Below, piece by piece: positions 21,801 to 33,350 of a stretch of DNA of 64,000 bases. The stretch spans positions 3,224,001 to 3,288,000 of the forward strand of contig NW_024881329.1 in the NCBI RefSeq assembly GCF_018691265.1, given 5' to 3'. Both the position numbers and the translations under genes were made by a program. The stretch's first letter is position 1; each line of letters opens with the position of its first letter. Under the pieces are notes generated by a model, which saw only the letters and a list, made by a program, of their open reading frames with translations, searched no databases and had not been told where the DNA came from. Source of the stretch: Tyto alba (Eukaryota > Chordata > Aves > Strigiformes > Tytonidae).

Positions 21801-22606
21801 AGGACCTGTGCAAAAAGCTTCATGCCAAGATAGAGTCAGTGGATGAGGAGAGGTATGACACAGAGGTGAAGCTACAGAAGACTAACAAGGAGGTGAGTTT
21901 CCCCCCGAGCCATCCTTCAGGAGAGTCTCCAGCCCACCCTTCGTTCCTGCCCACGCCGCTTGGGTCCGTCTCACGAAACCCATGCCCTGCTCTCTCTCTG
22001 CTCCCCTCCCTATTTCACCCCCCCGCAGCTGGAAGACTTGAGCCAGAAGCTCTTTGACCTGCGGGGCAAGTTCAAGAGGCCGCCCCTGCGCAGGGTGCGC
22101 ATGTCTGCCGACGCGATGCTGCGGGCTCTGCTGGGCTCCAAGCACAAGGTCTGCATGGACCTCCGAGCCAACCTGAAGCAAGTTAAGAAGGAGGACACCG
22201 AGAAGGTACTCCTTCCCTCTCCTTTGTGCCCGTCCAGCAGTTGGCCCCTGTTTTTTGGGGCTCGTGCCTCCCTGAGTGATGGACAGGGTTGAGCGTGAGC
22301 CTTTCTCCATAATGTTCTTCCTGCTCGGTATTTCCTCCTCTGGGCACCCATGATGCTAAAAAAGAAGGGTCCACCCCACAAAGACTTACAACATGGGTGG
22401 AATTGGGTTCCTCTAGCTGACGTGGGTGGACAAATGAAGGGCCCTGCCCGGGTGGGTTCTCACCCTGGGGGACGCTACTCCCACCCACGCACCCATCCCT
22501 CCCCCAGGAAAAGGATCTCCGCGATGTCGGTGACTGGAGGAAGAACATCGAGGAGAAGTCCGGCATGGAGGGCAGGAAGAAGATGTTTGAAGCTGGCGAG
22601 TCCTAA
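18801..22606 (+). CDS. TNNI2: Fast skeletal troponin I, complete gene (7 coding exons)
   Basis: Inhibitory subunit of the thin-filament Ca2+ switch in fast-twitch fibres; blocks actomyosin until troponin C binds Ca2+. Joining 18801-18808, 18984-18990, 20952-20993, 21278-21406, 21803-21892, 22029-22205 and 22508-22606 gives 183 residues, the usual fast-isoform length, without the long N-terminal extension of cardiac troponin I. Residues 1-47 contain the basic troponin C-binding helix ([14 protein letters not shown]); 93-104 lie at the end of the troponin T-binding coiled coil; the inhibitory segment [12 protein letters not shown] is residues 105-116, followed by the switch helix [15 protein letters not shown]. 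Ends FEAGES as in chicken. Differences from chicken that I recall include Asp4 for Glu, Arg for Lys in EIEREAAAK and Cys for Asn in KVCMD. All introns are GT-AG and phases agree. Confidence 0.97.
18984..18990 (+). CDS. TNNI2: TNNI2 exon 3, 7-nt microexon
   Basis: TGATGAG flanked by acceptor AACAG (18983) and donor GTAAGT (18991). It completes the split codon to give Asp-Asp-Glu and is required to keep frame between exon 2 (phase 2) and exon 4 (phase 0), producing the expected MSDDEKKRR N-terminus. Confidence 0.92.
18991..20951 (+). other. TNNI2: TNNI2 intron 3
   Basis: About 2 kb between the microexon and coding exon 4. It has no coding signal; mid-intron sequence 19690-20520 is unremarkable single-copy DNA. 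Confidence 0.6.
20952..20993 (+). CDS. TNNI2: TNNI2 coding exon 4
   Basis: Encodes [14 protein letters not shown] (residues 6-19), the basic N-terminal troponin C-binding segment. Acceptor TTGCAG at 20951, donor GTACGT at 20994, phase 0 at both ends. Confidence 0.95.
21278..21406 (+). CDS. TNNI2: TNNI2 coding exon 5
   Basis: Residues 20-62, from [20 protein letters not shown] to GSMQELQ. Acceptor TTCCAG at 21277, donor GTAAAG at 21407. Confidence 0.96.
21803..21892 (+). CDS. TNNI2: TNNI2 coding exon 6
   Basis: Residues 63-92, [20 protein letters not shown] onward; heptad-like helix pairing with troponin T. Acceptor TTCCAG at 21802, donor GTGAGT at 21893. Confidence 0.96.
22029..22205 (+). 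CDS. TNNI2: TNNI2 coding exon 7 (inhibitory and switch regions)
   Basis: Residues 93-151, containing the actin-binding inhibitory segment and the switch helix. Acceptor CCGCAG at 22028, donor GTACTC at 22206. Confidence 0.96.
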
Positions 22607-22741
22607 GCACCTGCTTATACACACCCGTCCCCCGCTCCCTCCTGTCCCCACCGTCCCCCCAGGCTCAAGGGCACTGACTGGGTGCTGTTTCTCTCTGGTT
22701 TAGCAAAAAAGCTGCGTCCTGACAGCAGCGGTGTAAATAAA
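22508..22741 (+). CDS. TNNI2: TNNI2 terminal exon and 3' UTR
   Basis: Coding 22508-22606 (residues 152-183, [20 protein letters not shown] onward, TAA stop at 22604-22606), then about 130 nt of 3' UTR to a canonical AATAAA at 22736-22741. Acceptor CCCCAG at 22507. The UTR is short, as usual for this gene; a small UTR intron ending at the TTTAG near 22704 cannot be excluded. Confidence 0.93.
22736..22741 (+). terminator. TNNI2: TNNI2 polyadenylation signal
   Basis: Canonical AATAAA 130 nt after the stop codon, followed by a G/T-containing stretch. It is the first such signal downstream and no other gene follows for 13 kb. Confidence 0.8.
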
Positions 22742-22917
22742 GCTTCGGTGGGAGCGGCGGGTGTTGCCTGCCTGGGGGGCCGGACCCCAACTTGTGCCGT
22801 GGTGTCAGCAGGGCCTGCCCCTGCCGTGGGGGGTCCTGGTGGGGACGAGGAGGCTTTGGTGAGGATCTTGCTGTGGGGATGGGACAACCCTCTGCTGTTG
22901 GTCTCCCTCCGAAGCTT

Positions 22918-22936
22918 GGGGGGGGGGGGGGGGGGC
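22918..22936 (+). repeat. Poly-G run
   Basis: Nineteen consecutive G shortly downstream of TNNI2; likely length-variable. Confidence 0.85.
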
Positions 22937-23451
22937 TCATCCCCCTCATTGCCGGCGAGGGAAGGGCGACGCCGTGCCACCGCGCTCTGCTGGCATCCTC
23001 CACCAGACCGTACAGCCGGCTCCTGGCCACGTCCTTCACCCGTGGTGAAGAGGCAGAGAGCCCAAGCCCCAGGAGGGGTTGCAGAACCTCCACCCACGGC
23101 GGCAGCAGGAAGCCGTGGGGAAGGAGCAGAGCTGGGAAGGGAGGCCAGGGGTGATGGCTGCAGGGCAGAAGCAGACCCGTCGGCTCCAGCGGGCTTGGAG
23201 AGCTGCGAAGCCAGGACAGCCCGGGGAAGCTCCCACGGCAGCACCCTGGTACTGGGGCACAGTAGGGTGCTGTGGGTCAGAGATGCCGGCTGTCCCCAAA
23301 GCGGCATGGGCCTCTGGGGGAGCGGCAGGTCACTCCTCTCCCTGCCATGGTGGGGATGTCCGTGCCCCCTGCTTTCCTCCTGGGTTAGCCCAGCACTTCC
23401 CGTTTTCGCACCGCCAGCGGAGGCGAAACCTTAAAATAATCCCAACAGTTT

Positions 23452-23474
23452 AAAAAAAAAAAAAAAAAAAAAAA
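23452..23474 (+). repeat. Poly-A tract
   Basis: About 23 A followed by CAAAACCCC. It could be the tail of an old retroinsertion, but no body or target-site duplication was recognised. Confidence 0.75.
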
Positions 23475-26400
23475 CAAAACCCCAAATTTGCCTTCCCTCT
23501 GCCCCTCTCCCATCCCCCCAAACCCTCAGCCCATGAAGTTTCCGGCACAGCTCACTTCTGCTGAGCACAGGAAAAGCAAAACGGCGGCAGCACCCTCGCT
23601 CCGGAGCTGTCTGTGGGGCTGTCACACCGGCTGGGGGAGAAGATGTCAGACTCGGAGGGGTGCCAGAAGGAGGGTGCGGAAGGTGTGAGCCAAGTGGAAG
23701 ATGAATCTCCTGGGGAGAGCCAGAGGTGAGGCCTGGGGACCCGCTACCCCAACGCCATGGCTGCCTCCCAGTCCTGGGAAACTGGGAGGCTGGGAAACTG
23801 GGAAGGGTGATTGTGGGAAAGGAAGATGCACAGCCCAGATGATGATGACCCACGAGTCTGAAACGGGTCAGGTGCTCGGTCAGGCTTTTGACAAGCTCCT
23901 CCAGCTGGGGAGAGACTTAGGCTTCCTAAAGGTCTCATCTTTGAACTTCAGAGCCCTTGCGAGGGTGTCGATCGGGTGGGGAACCGCAGCTCTAACAGCA
24001 GGCAAGCTCAGCGAGGGGTCTGGCAACCCAGACCTGCTCTGCAGCTGAAGTCAGCCCCATCTTTAAGACCAGGGGGTGGAGATCAGCAGCCTCCTCTCCT
24101 TGCAGCAATCGCGGGGCACATCTGATTTCTTGCTCTGTCCCCTACGTCTCTAACCAAATTAACCTGGCAACGTTTCAGGCTAGTTGCTGTAAGGTTATAC
24201 ATCTCCCTGTGCCTCCACTCTGCTTCGCTGCTTTATCAGCAGATTGTAAAATTGGGGGTCTGTTTGCTCCAGTGCAGACAGCTTTCTACAGGGGTTAAAA
24301 GAAGACAGATCAGTAGGAGAGACCACATCTGTCTCTGGTGGAGGCAGACAGAGATAAGCTCGGTGGAGGTATATCGCCCAGAAGTACTTGGATTTGGACT
24401 GGATTCAAGATGAGCATCCAGAGAGCTTGGGGGGTTGCCTGATTTTTCACCTCCAGCTTCAAAGCTTGCATTAGCATTTCTCCCCAAGGCTTCTGAAAAC
24501 CAGCGCAGTTAATGTTGATAGGAAAAAAAAAAAAAAACAACCCTTGAGTGACAATGAGAGGAGAAAGGTGTGTCATCTCCTGTCACTAATGGCTGCAGTA
24601 AGTGTTTTGGCTGACACCTGACAGCAATTAGCCTTGGCTGAAGACTTGACTGGGAGCTTCAAAAGGTGCGGCAAGGCTCTGCCTGTGACTCTCTGGTGAA
24701 GCAAAGGGGAAGCTGGGGGAGCACAGGGGTTTCTCAGCATGATCTAGGTGATTCCCAGCATCGCTCCAGCCCGGCTGTGCCTCTGCCACAGGCTCAGCTC
24801 ATCCTTGCAGGGGCAAGGAGCAGGTGCTGGGGGTGGCCCAAGGCAACCGAGCCTTCCTGCTCCCCGCTTGCTGCAGCGGGCGCAGGTATGTGGGCGCAGC
24901 CAGGGCCCGTGGCGGGGGCCCCTGTCAGGCAGGGTCAGCTTGTTCCCTTCTCTGTTTCTTGCCAGAGTTTCGGCTAAGTCAGAGGCTGGCTGGAGGAGTC
25001 TGTTCTGTAGTGCTCCAACTCTTATAGCCTTTAGAAATACATTTTAAAACTGTGTTTGTGAATATTGATGGCAAGGTGGCACATCCCTTCCTCCCTAGCT
25101 GCATTTTAGAATTTTAACGAAATACAAAGCTTGATGTCAAAAGTAATGAGCAAAAATAACTTCCTTTTTGTTTTTAAAATAAGGAGAATTACTTTCCCTC
25201 CCAATTTATGTAATAGTTTCATGTGCAGCTCTAAACTTCTTCTGCTTTTTCTTGCGCTGGTTAAGCGCTTGCTAGGCTCTGGTGATTTCCACTCCCAAAA
25301 TGGAGGAAGGAAGTGTTTACTCACTGTTTGGGACTAACTTTTCTGACCCTGTGGTTAGCTCAGCTCTCTGATCTCCTCTCCTTGAGGACAAAGATCTTTT
25401 CAAGGTGACCAGTGTATGGACGGAGTCGGGACAGTGCTCCTAAAACAGCTTAAAGCACGTTGGAGGTATGAGCAGTGAGTCTTGTGATGGAGCTGCCAGG
25501 AAAGTAAATCCCAAGGCTCCCTGGTGTAAATGCACAGTGAGGAGATGGGGGGAGAAAAAAATGGTACTGGGTTTGCTTAAACAATGAACCTTATCTATTT
25601 ATCTGTGCCTAATGTATATGGAAGAAGAGCTTACATTACAAAAGTCCTAGAAATTCTAACTTGGGCGTAGGTTACTCTGTTTCCCAGTACAAATGGGGAC
25701 ATGCTGGCAAAGTCTTCCTGATGCCAGTGTAACACCACCTAAACTGAGCTGGTATTATGTTCTCTTTCATGAACTGGAATTGCCACAGTGGTGTGAGCCT
25801 GCTGTGAAGCCCTGACACAAGAGGCGAGAAGCTGGCGGGGAGGCTCGTGACGGCAGGAGGCTGGGAGCCCGAGGTGTGGGGGAAGCCAGGGTTAGATAAC
25901 CCGGTATGTACTGGGTCTGTTACTGGGAGCACTCTCCACAAAGCTCCGGAGGCTCCAGGTAGCCCCCGGCCTCAGCTGCTGTGCACATCGCCACAGCTCG
26001 GGCTCTGCTCTGCAGCATGTTTGCACCCGAGCAGCAGCACAGCTCCTGAGGCAGGTTTCCCTTCCCTCTGGGGTCTGAGGCGAGAGATTGGCTTCTCCCA
26101 AATTCTCCCGTCTCCTTCCTTCTGGGGCTTCCCACCCCGTGAGCTGCAGGAGCCAGCCCATGTATGGTCACCACCCGGGGACAGGCTCCGCTGCGCTAGC
26201 AAGCCCCGGGCTTTTCTTTGCCGTGTCTATCCCCAGCTGTCCTGAATTCTCCAGATCCCCAGAGGAGTCTCGAGGGTCCTTGCTAGAATGACTGCTGTTG
26301 CTAAGTATACCCATGGTTGGAAGGAGGTTGTCTGGGAAAACCGATCCGTGGAGAGTCTTTGGAACCCTCGGCACACCGGATTCCTTGGGGGGAGGGATGG

Positions 26401-26639
26401 AGGGTTGGCTGATCCCTGCTCAGGAGTAACTGGTCACAGTTTGACTCAGCTGGGCTCATTAAAGTGGAAAAATAGTAGGGAAATGAACAGGGGAGGGCCG
26501 GATGGATAATCGAATGAAGCTGGGCAATACTTTAGTGTTCCCAAATTGGATAGAGGTGCTCTGGTAGTGGCACTAGAGGTAAAGAACTCTCTCTAATTAT
26601 AGGGAAGTATTAGGTGCCTTCACTGTCTCTTTCTTCCTG

Positions 26640-26839
26640 AAAAAAAAAAAAAACAAAACAACCAAACCAAACAAATAAACAAGCCCCCCCCCCCAAAAAA
26701 AACCAAAAAACCCAAAACCAACCAAACAAAAAACCTCAACCAAACAAAAAAACCCAAAACCAAACAAAACCAAAAACACACACACAAAAAACCCCAAACA
26801 AAACAAACAAACAAACAAAAAAAAAAACAAAACCCCACC
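26640..26839 (+). repeat. A/C-only low-complexity tract, (CAAA)n and (CCAAA)n-like
   Basis: Roughly 200 nt composed of A and C with only about three G or T, mixing CAAA, CCAAA, ACAC and a C10+ run. Extreme strand asymmetry; the complement is a G/T tract. Likely degraded simple repeat or the tail of a retroelement. Confidence 0.75.
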
Positions 26840-29154
26840 TTGACATGCCTTTCCTCTCAACTAACTTTGCAATGTAAAGTTATGGGTTTGGAGGTGTGTG
26901 TGTGTGTTAAAGCAGGGAATTGCCCAGCAGCTTTTAATAGAATTTTACTTTTTTTAAACCACAGAAGACTCTCTGCTGGCTGGCGGACTGACTGTTTTAA
27001 AGATCTTGGGGTGAAGTCTGGCTCTGAAGCTGGTGGGAACCCCTTGCCTGTGGATTCTGGGGAGACGTGGCTGTGGGGAAGGCTGGGCTGGCTGTCCCCG
27101 GGACCATCCTGGGGGCTGCTAAGAGGAGGTTTTGCCAGACCAGCATTGCTGGGGTGGGGTGAAAAAAGCATTTCTGCTGGCTGAGGTGGTGCTGGGGCTC
27201 CTGCTCCTCTGGAGGAGGGTGTGCAGAGGGACAGTCCAGCCTGCACCCCTGGGGCACCCAACCCCTCTGGCTGTGGGGGCCCAGGCATCCCCTGGCCGCA
27301 CCCCGTGAAGGGGTGAGCTCTGCTCGGCACGTTTCATCCAACAGCACTGACAAATCTGCAGTGATGGGGAAAGCAGAGATGTCCAGGCAGAGTTTTAGGG
27401 CATGGCAGGGCTTTACCATTTACACGGAGCAGACAGGCATCCCCCAGGTTGGAAATGTCCCCAAGGGAGCGCTGCTGTGAGGGGATGCGATGGCACTTTG
27501 GGACAGGGTGGGGTCCTGGCCTTGGCACAGCTCAGGGGCTGTTTTCAGCCGTGCTGCCCAGGCGGGTTAAGCTGCGTGGGCTTTCCCAGGGTTGCTGTAG
27601 CTGAAACAGGCCGAGTGCTGCTCCATGGGCGCAGCCGAGTTCGGCACCGAGGTGTGCAGAGGGCTGGTCAGGGAAAGTGGGAGGAAAGGGATTTTCTTCT
27701 ACTTCCCTGGCCTGGGCATCCTCCCTGGACATGTGGGTTTTGTATGGTGTGCTGCTTCAGGGAGTTTCAGGCCTTTCCCAGAATCTGAAAGCCCTTTTCC
27801 TCGCAGTCACTGGAAGGGTAGAAGGTATCACAGCTGGCTCTGTGGCGGCAAAGTGATTAACCTCCGCGTGCCCTGGGGATCCTGGGCCCCTCTGCTCTGA
27901 CCCGCACTGACCCCACTAACCCAGCCCTGGCCAATGCTCTGCCTGCATCCCCCCCTTTGCATCCATCACCCCCGTGACCCATGCGGCAGCTCAGTGGGCT
28001 CCTTGCTGCCTCGGTGCTCTCTGCAGAGTTGGGCTTGCTCCCAGCTAGGCACTCATCCAGCCTGGCTGCTGTCTCTGTCAGGACACTGACTTACATCTGG
28101 CTGGGAGGTGCTCCGAGGCCTCATCAGTGCCATGATTTCACTGAGAACAGCTTGCTTTGGGGGGGTGGTGTTCAAGTCCTGGCCTGAAGAATGGTGTTGC
28201 TCAGGCTCCAGGGGGGATTGGTGGCAGTCGGGCTCCTGCGATTGTAATCCGGCTCCGACTGACAGTGCAAACCTGCTCCGGTCCTCAGGGAAACACCACA
28301 AGGATTTGCTGCTCTCACTCCATCCTCCGCGTGCAGCCCTCCTGGTACCATCCAGCTACACGAACCTGTCTGGGAAGGATGAAAGACGGTGCCCGCTTAC
28401 GGGCGAGGGAGGGCTCTGCTCTGCCCAAGGCAACGCCCAGCTCATGCAGCAGCTTTGACTTCCCGTAGCTGCAGCTCCTGTTCCCTTAATATGAATCTGA
28501 CAAACTCCTCGTCTGGCTGAGCCTTTGGGCTCACTGAGGAGGTGCTTTGGCATCCTTCGAAGCCAAATGCACGGGGAACGGGTTCTCATGGGATGGTTCA
28601 CTTCTCAAGCGCTTCATAAGGAGAAACCTTGGGGCTGTACATCAATGAAAGGAAGATACAGGGGTGTATTTGTATGAGAGGGACTCAGGGGCCTCTTTAC
28701 CCAGGTTTTGCTCTGGATCATGGTCATCTGGTATATGGGGCAAAAATATGTCCTAGGAAGTTCTGCGCATGCTGGGAAGGCAGCTGCCCTGCATGGCATC
28801 ACTGCAGGACGGTCGGTACTAGAGCAGCACCTACGGTGCCCAGCCAAGGTCGGGGTGTCACTGTGGTGGGTGCTCTGTGGCTATTCCAATGGCCTACTGC
28901 CTCAGGGCAAAGAGGACAGGTTTTCTCCACTGCAAGGCTGAGGTTGGGATGTTTAGGAAGGGCAAGAGGTGCCCTAACTGTAGGACTCGCCTGCTGTGGA
29001 TCGGGTACCGAGAAGAGGTGGTTTCCTATTGGACCTGTGTGACATCTGCCAGGCCTTGGCCGGTATCTTATGTAACCCAAGCCATCCTCAGTGGCACCTG
29101 ACACCTATGTTTAGGCACCTGATTTGCTCCCTGATTTCCCAATATCACCTAGGA

Positions 29155-29225
29155 AGCACAGGCCACTGCTGAGATTTGAGCCAAGATCTCCTGAGGCTTG
29201 GCCGGGTATCTCGCCATACTCAGCC
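29155..29225 (-). repeat. Possible ancient tRNA-derived SINE relic
   Basis: GAGATTTGAGCCAAGATCTC followed by CTGAGGCTTGGCCGG resembles the reverse complement of the B-box part of MIR/CORE-SINEs. Just upstream, CACCTATGTTTAGGCACCTG (29101-29120) is like a phrase common in old amniote repeats. Resemblance is by eye. Confidence 0.3.
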
Positions 29226-32200
29226 CGTCGGGGTGGGCCACAGAGGCTCAGTCATGAACGGGTTAACCAGCCCCGCTTGGAACCCGTGTGTGTTTTCCTC
29301 GCCAGTGTATCCATCCTAACACACACCAGATGTGTGAGGCAGCCGCTGGAGTGTCTTAATCCCAGGTTTCGGCACTCGGAGTTGTCTTTCTCCCGGGCAG
29401 GTCGGCAGCGGCTTTCCGGGGGCTCCGCCACTGCTCGTGCCATGCCTGAGCAGGGAGGCTGGCAGCCCCATCCTCTGCAGGAGAATTTGCAGCAAGGTGG
29501 GACGAAACATCTTCTGTTATTTGCTGCTTTAAAGAAGTCACTTCTGGGATGGGCTGCTGGGGCTGGCAGCGGAGCTGATGCTGATTGCTAGCTCCTTCTT
29601 GAGTCATAGGGGGTGAGTGTTAAACCCAGGAGCTACTTGGGTGCACCCTGACTCAAAGGAGCAGCGGTGGCTCATACCAGCCTGGTGTGTTTGGTAACTG
29701 TCCAGGGAATACATGGGTAAAGAGGAAAATAACATGAGCAAACCCAGCTGGATTTAGACATGAATAGAAATGGCAGTCGGTGGGCTTCTATTACTAGCTT
29801 GGTTGGTGACTTGCACCCAGTGGTCTAAAACCTTGGGGTCACCTGGGAGCAACTGGTCTGAGATGTGCAAGACGTGGTTTGTTTGGAGCTCGCTTTATTG
29901 GGATTTCTTTTGCTATTGCACAGACCTGTAGGCCCAAATGATTTTGTTAGCATACGTCGGCACCATCCCACCGTCTGCCATAAAGCTGTGCCAGTTTGCA
30001 TCAGCTGCAGGTCTTTGGTTCTTTTGCTTACATGCTCATTTTGAAAATAGATCCTTTGCTAGGGATTAATTCTGCATTACCAAGAAGCCTTCCTCCCAGC
30101 TCTAGGCTGCTTGCTGCAGCTAGAGAGACAGTATGTGCAATGCCTTTTATCAAGTCCTTGCCAGACAGTTTGGAAAATATGATCTCTTCTTCTGTGCTTG
30201 TGCATGCATGTGCTTTTCTGCTGCAAAAGCAGTTTCTTCTCCAGTGAAAGCTTGCTTCAGAGCCATTAGCATCGACAAATCCTGAACTAGTGACAGACCC
30301 CAAACAATCACGACTGCCAGCCATTTGGGAGGGGCAAAGTTCTCCCCCAGTAAAATGGATGGCAATAATTATTTCCTCTTAAAGTAAGTGCCTTGCAGTT
30401 GTCACTTAGCTTCATGTACCAGGAGCTGACAGCAGTGTGTCCGAGCTGAGATGTCTTGAAGGACACACTAACATGATATACAGGCTGTGAACCCCTGCTC
30501 TGGCAGGTCTTCTCCTCCCTTGGGGTGACATTTGTCTCTTTTGCTGCTTCTCCACTCCAGTTGCCATCTTCCTGCACACAGCTTTAACCATCCCTTGTGC
30601 CGAAAGGCTCATCTTAACTTTTTGTTGGGCCTCACTTTGGAGCACTAATGACTAATCATCCCCCTCGATGGAGGCACGTGTTGATTGATCTTCAGGCTTT
30701 TTGGATACATGATGATACTTTTGCCTGTCCTTTCACAACACCTCCCATCTTTTGCCCAGCTCAGTGAGGGACGCATGGGTGGATATGGGCAAGCTGAGAT
30801 TAAATGCCTTTCTCCAGGACAAGATGCAGCTTGAAGTGAGGGGATACCTTGGAAGCAGGAACTGCCAGATGACGCTTGGGGGCTCCTTCTTACCCATTAG
30901 TCTACTCTGACCCCAGCCTGGCAGTGTGTGGCAGGGATTAATGGTTGCTAAACTGCTTGTGTTGCACAGTGTGGTACTACACCACAGCCCTGAGCCATCT
31001 GCAGATGAGCTGATAAGTTTATATTGGGCAGAAGCTGTATTTCACTTCTTGAAAGCTGTGCTGGGATGGTCAGCTGAGCAGCACGACCCAGACACAGGGC
31101 TGTACTCGCTCAGCCGTACTATCCTACAAGGCTATGTTGCTTGGTTTTGGGTGATGCTTGAACACATCACACGTGCTACTTGGTGCCTCTATTACAGGTT
31201 GTGCCCCTCTGATGCTAAACAAGGGAGATGTCTGAAGGTGTCTTTGGCTGCCCAGTGTCCATCTAATCCACCCAGCCAAAGCAAAGGCCACTCCACTTAT
31301 TTTGAATGGGCATTCAAAGTTCAGATTCATTCAGCAGCTTTCCAAGCCTCAGTGAGCAAAGACTAGTGACAAGGCAATGTGATGCTGTAAGCAGGCCTTT
31401 TTAAAAGTATTTTCTACAGTGTCTGCCAGTTGGGGGACAGACAACCTCTTGGCAGCAATAGCCTGTGGCTTATTCATCCCGGATGGAGTCCTTTGTCCTG
31501 CTTCTTGGTCCTGAGAGGCAACCAAAAGAGATGGAGCTAGTCTCCAATAGTTCTCTTGTCCAGTAATGACCCTCCTGCGTGGGCCGGGAGTGTCTTATCT
31601 GCAGCCATTGTTGTGTCTTCCTGTCTCTTTCCCAATGGCTTTGTTGATTTAACCTAACATATAGATATGGTGAGCTGCAGTAACCACACTGGCTCGACGT
31701 GCTGAACCAGTTGTACTCCTCCAGGGCTTGGCTGGGGCGCTTGGTCTTGGCCCTGCTCTGTAAAACTCAGGCAACAGCTCACCGCAGCGGCTCAGGTGGG
31801 ATCTCTCCCTGTTGGCACAGCATCTCGCACCAGAGGGGCTCCGATCCCCTTTAACCATGCTGGGCTGCCCAGTTAGTGCTTACACCGCCTCTCTTTGCTT
31901 CCTTCCTTCCCCTGTTTGAAATCCAGCTTTCAGATGGTCCTTTTGATTCCTTCTCCCTCGGTTCCCTCATACTCTGTCCTCCTTTGTATCATTCCTGGAG
32001 CAAAAGCATCTTTTCTTATGAGGCTTGTAAGCTTGCACCATCCCCTCTCACTGCCAGATGAAGCAAACTCTTAGGATTTTAGGTTTATGGATGTACACAT
32101 GAAGTGCCCCACAGGGAGGGTCCCTCCTCCATTTTGTGTGAGGGTGAGGGGTAGCGGTGGGGTAGACAAAGAAGGATGCTCCTTCTAGACCGGGCTTCTT

Positions 32201-33316
32201 CTCCCTCTTGTTTCTGCCTCTTTGGATGTCATAGGAAGAAAACCATCATTGATCCGAAGCCAAGTACTTCAGATTTAGTATGACACACTGTTTGTTGACT
32301 CTTTGGACCCAGCCCACAATTATACATGTTCTTCATGGTGCTCCTCTGAGCACGTGGGCCAGGAAAAAGCTCTGAGCCAAGACATCTCCTGCCTACAGCG
32401 TTGAACACCCTCCCTGAACTCCCATGGGGTCAAGCATTGGCTTAGGAATGTCCCTTCCTGACTCATGGCCAGGGCTGAGGAAGGCTTGACGGGGAGCATC
32501 ATTGGAACTAGACTCCTTCCCTTGAACCCTGAGCTAATTGCACAGATGAGATGCCCTGCCCTCCTGACAGCACTTTTCTGGAGCTTGTAACAAGTTGTTC
32601 TGCTGTGAAGGAGACAATGTGCTGCTTTTGGCTGCTAGACACCTTGTTTCCTTGGGATTACCCCTGGCTGCTTGTTCTGGCCTCTCTCTATGGCTGCCCA
32701 AAAGTGAGCCCTGGCTAAATAAGCTAGGCTGAGCTAACTGGGAATCAGGGATGAAGGTGAGATGGGCAAGCCCTATCCATCAGGTTAATGCGTAAACCAC
32801 ACCGTCTGCACGGCTGACACACCAACTGGTGTGTCCCTTTCACTGAACTGGGGTTCCCAGGGGGCTGGGCAAGTGCTGATGCCTGCCAGGCTGCCTTCCA
32901 AGTGGGGGTTGCACGTGCGTGGCGAAGAGAAGTCGGGGAGGTGTCAGGATAGGAGGAGAGGTTTGGGATGGCAGTGGGAAGGATGCATCAGTTCAAAGGC
33001 AAAACAGAGAGACCCCATCTACTCTATCATCCTAGGTGGGGCTGCTGGTGGAAGTGCAGGGTCTCGGGCAGACACAGGGCTGCCTGGTCCTTGCTGAAGA
33101 GGTGAGGCTGGCCACGTGAGAACGTCTCAAGGTGGGATCCCACCGCTGACATGCAGGCATGGACCTCTGGAAACCATGCTGGCAGCTGATGGCACCTATA
33201 AAGGACTGACCCTCAAAGCAGCCGTACATTGGGGCTTGTGCTGACAGTGCTCTGCATCCCAGAAGTATTGGAGAAAATTGCTTGGGCTGCATTTCTTTGC
33301 TAGCAGGACTAGAGTC

Positions 33317-33350
33317 TTTTTGTTTCTTTTTTTTTTTTTTTTTTTTTTTT
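33317..33350 (+). repeat. Poly-T run
   Basis: About 30 T with one early interruption; possibly the tail of a minus-strand retroinsertion. Confidence 0.75.

Noticed and set aside
22615..23434. 250- and 230-codon open frames just after TNNI2
   Set aside because: Both strands are open around a G19 run, composition is low-complexity Gly/Pro/Arg, and the frames overlap the TNNI2 3' UTR and polyadenylation signal.
30926..31366. 146-codon plus-strand frame with a hydrophobic stretch
   Set aside because: It has no promoter, splice or family signature and nothing to tie it to a transcript; a frame of this length is expected in 13 kb of intergenic DNA.
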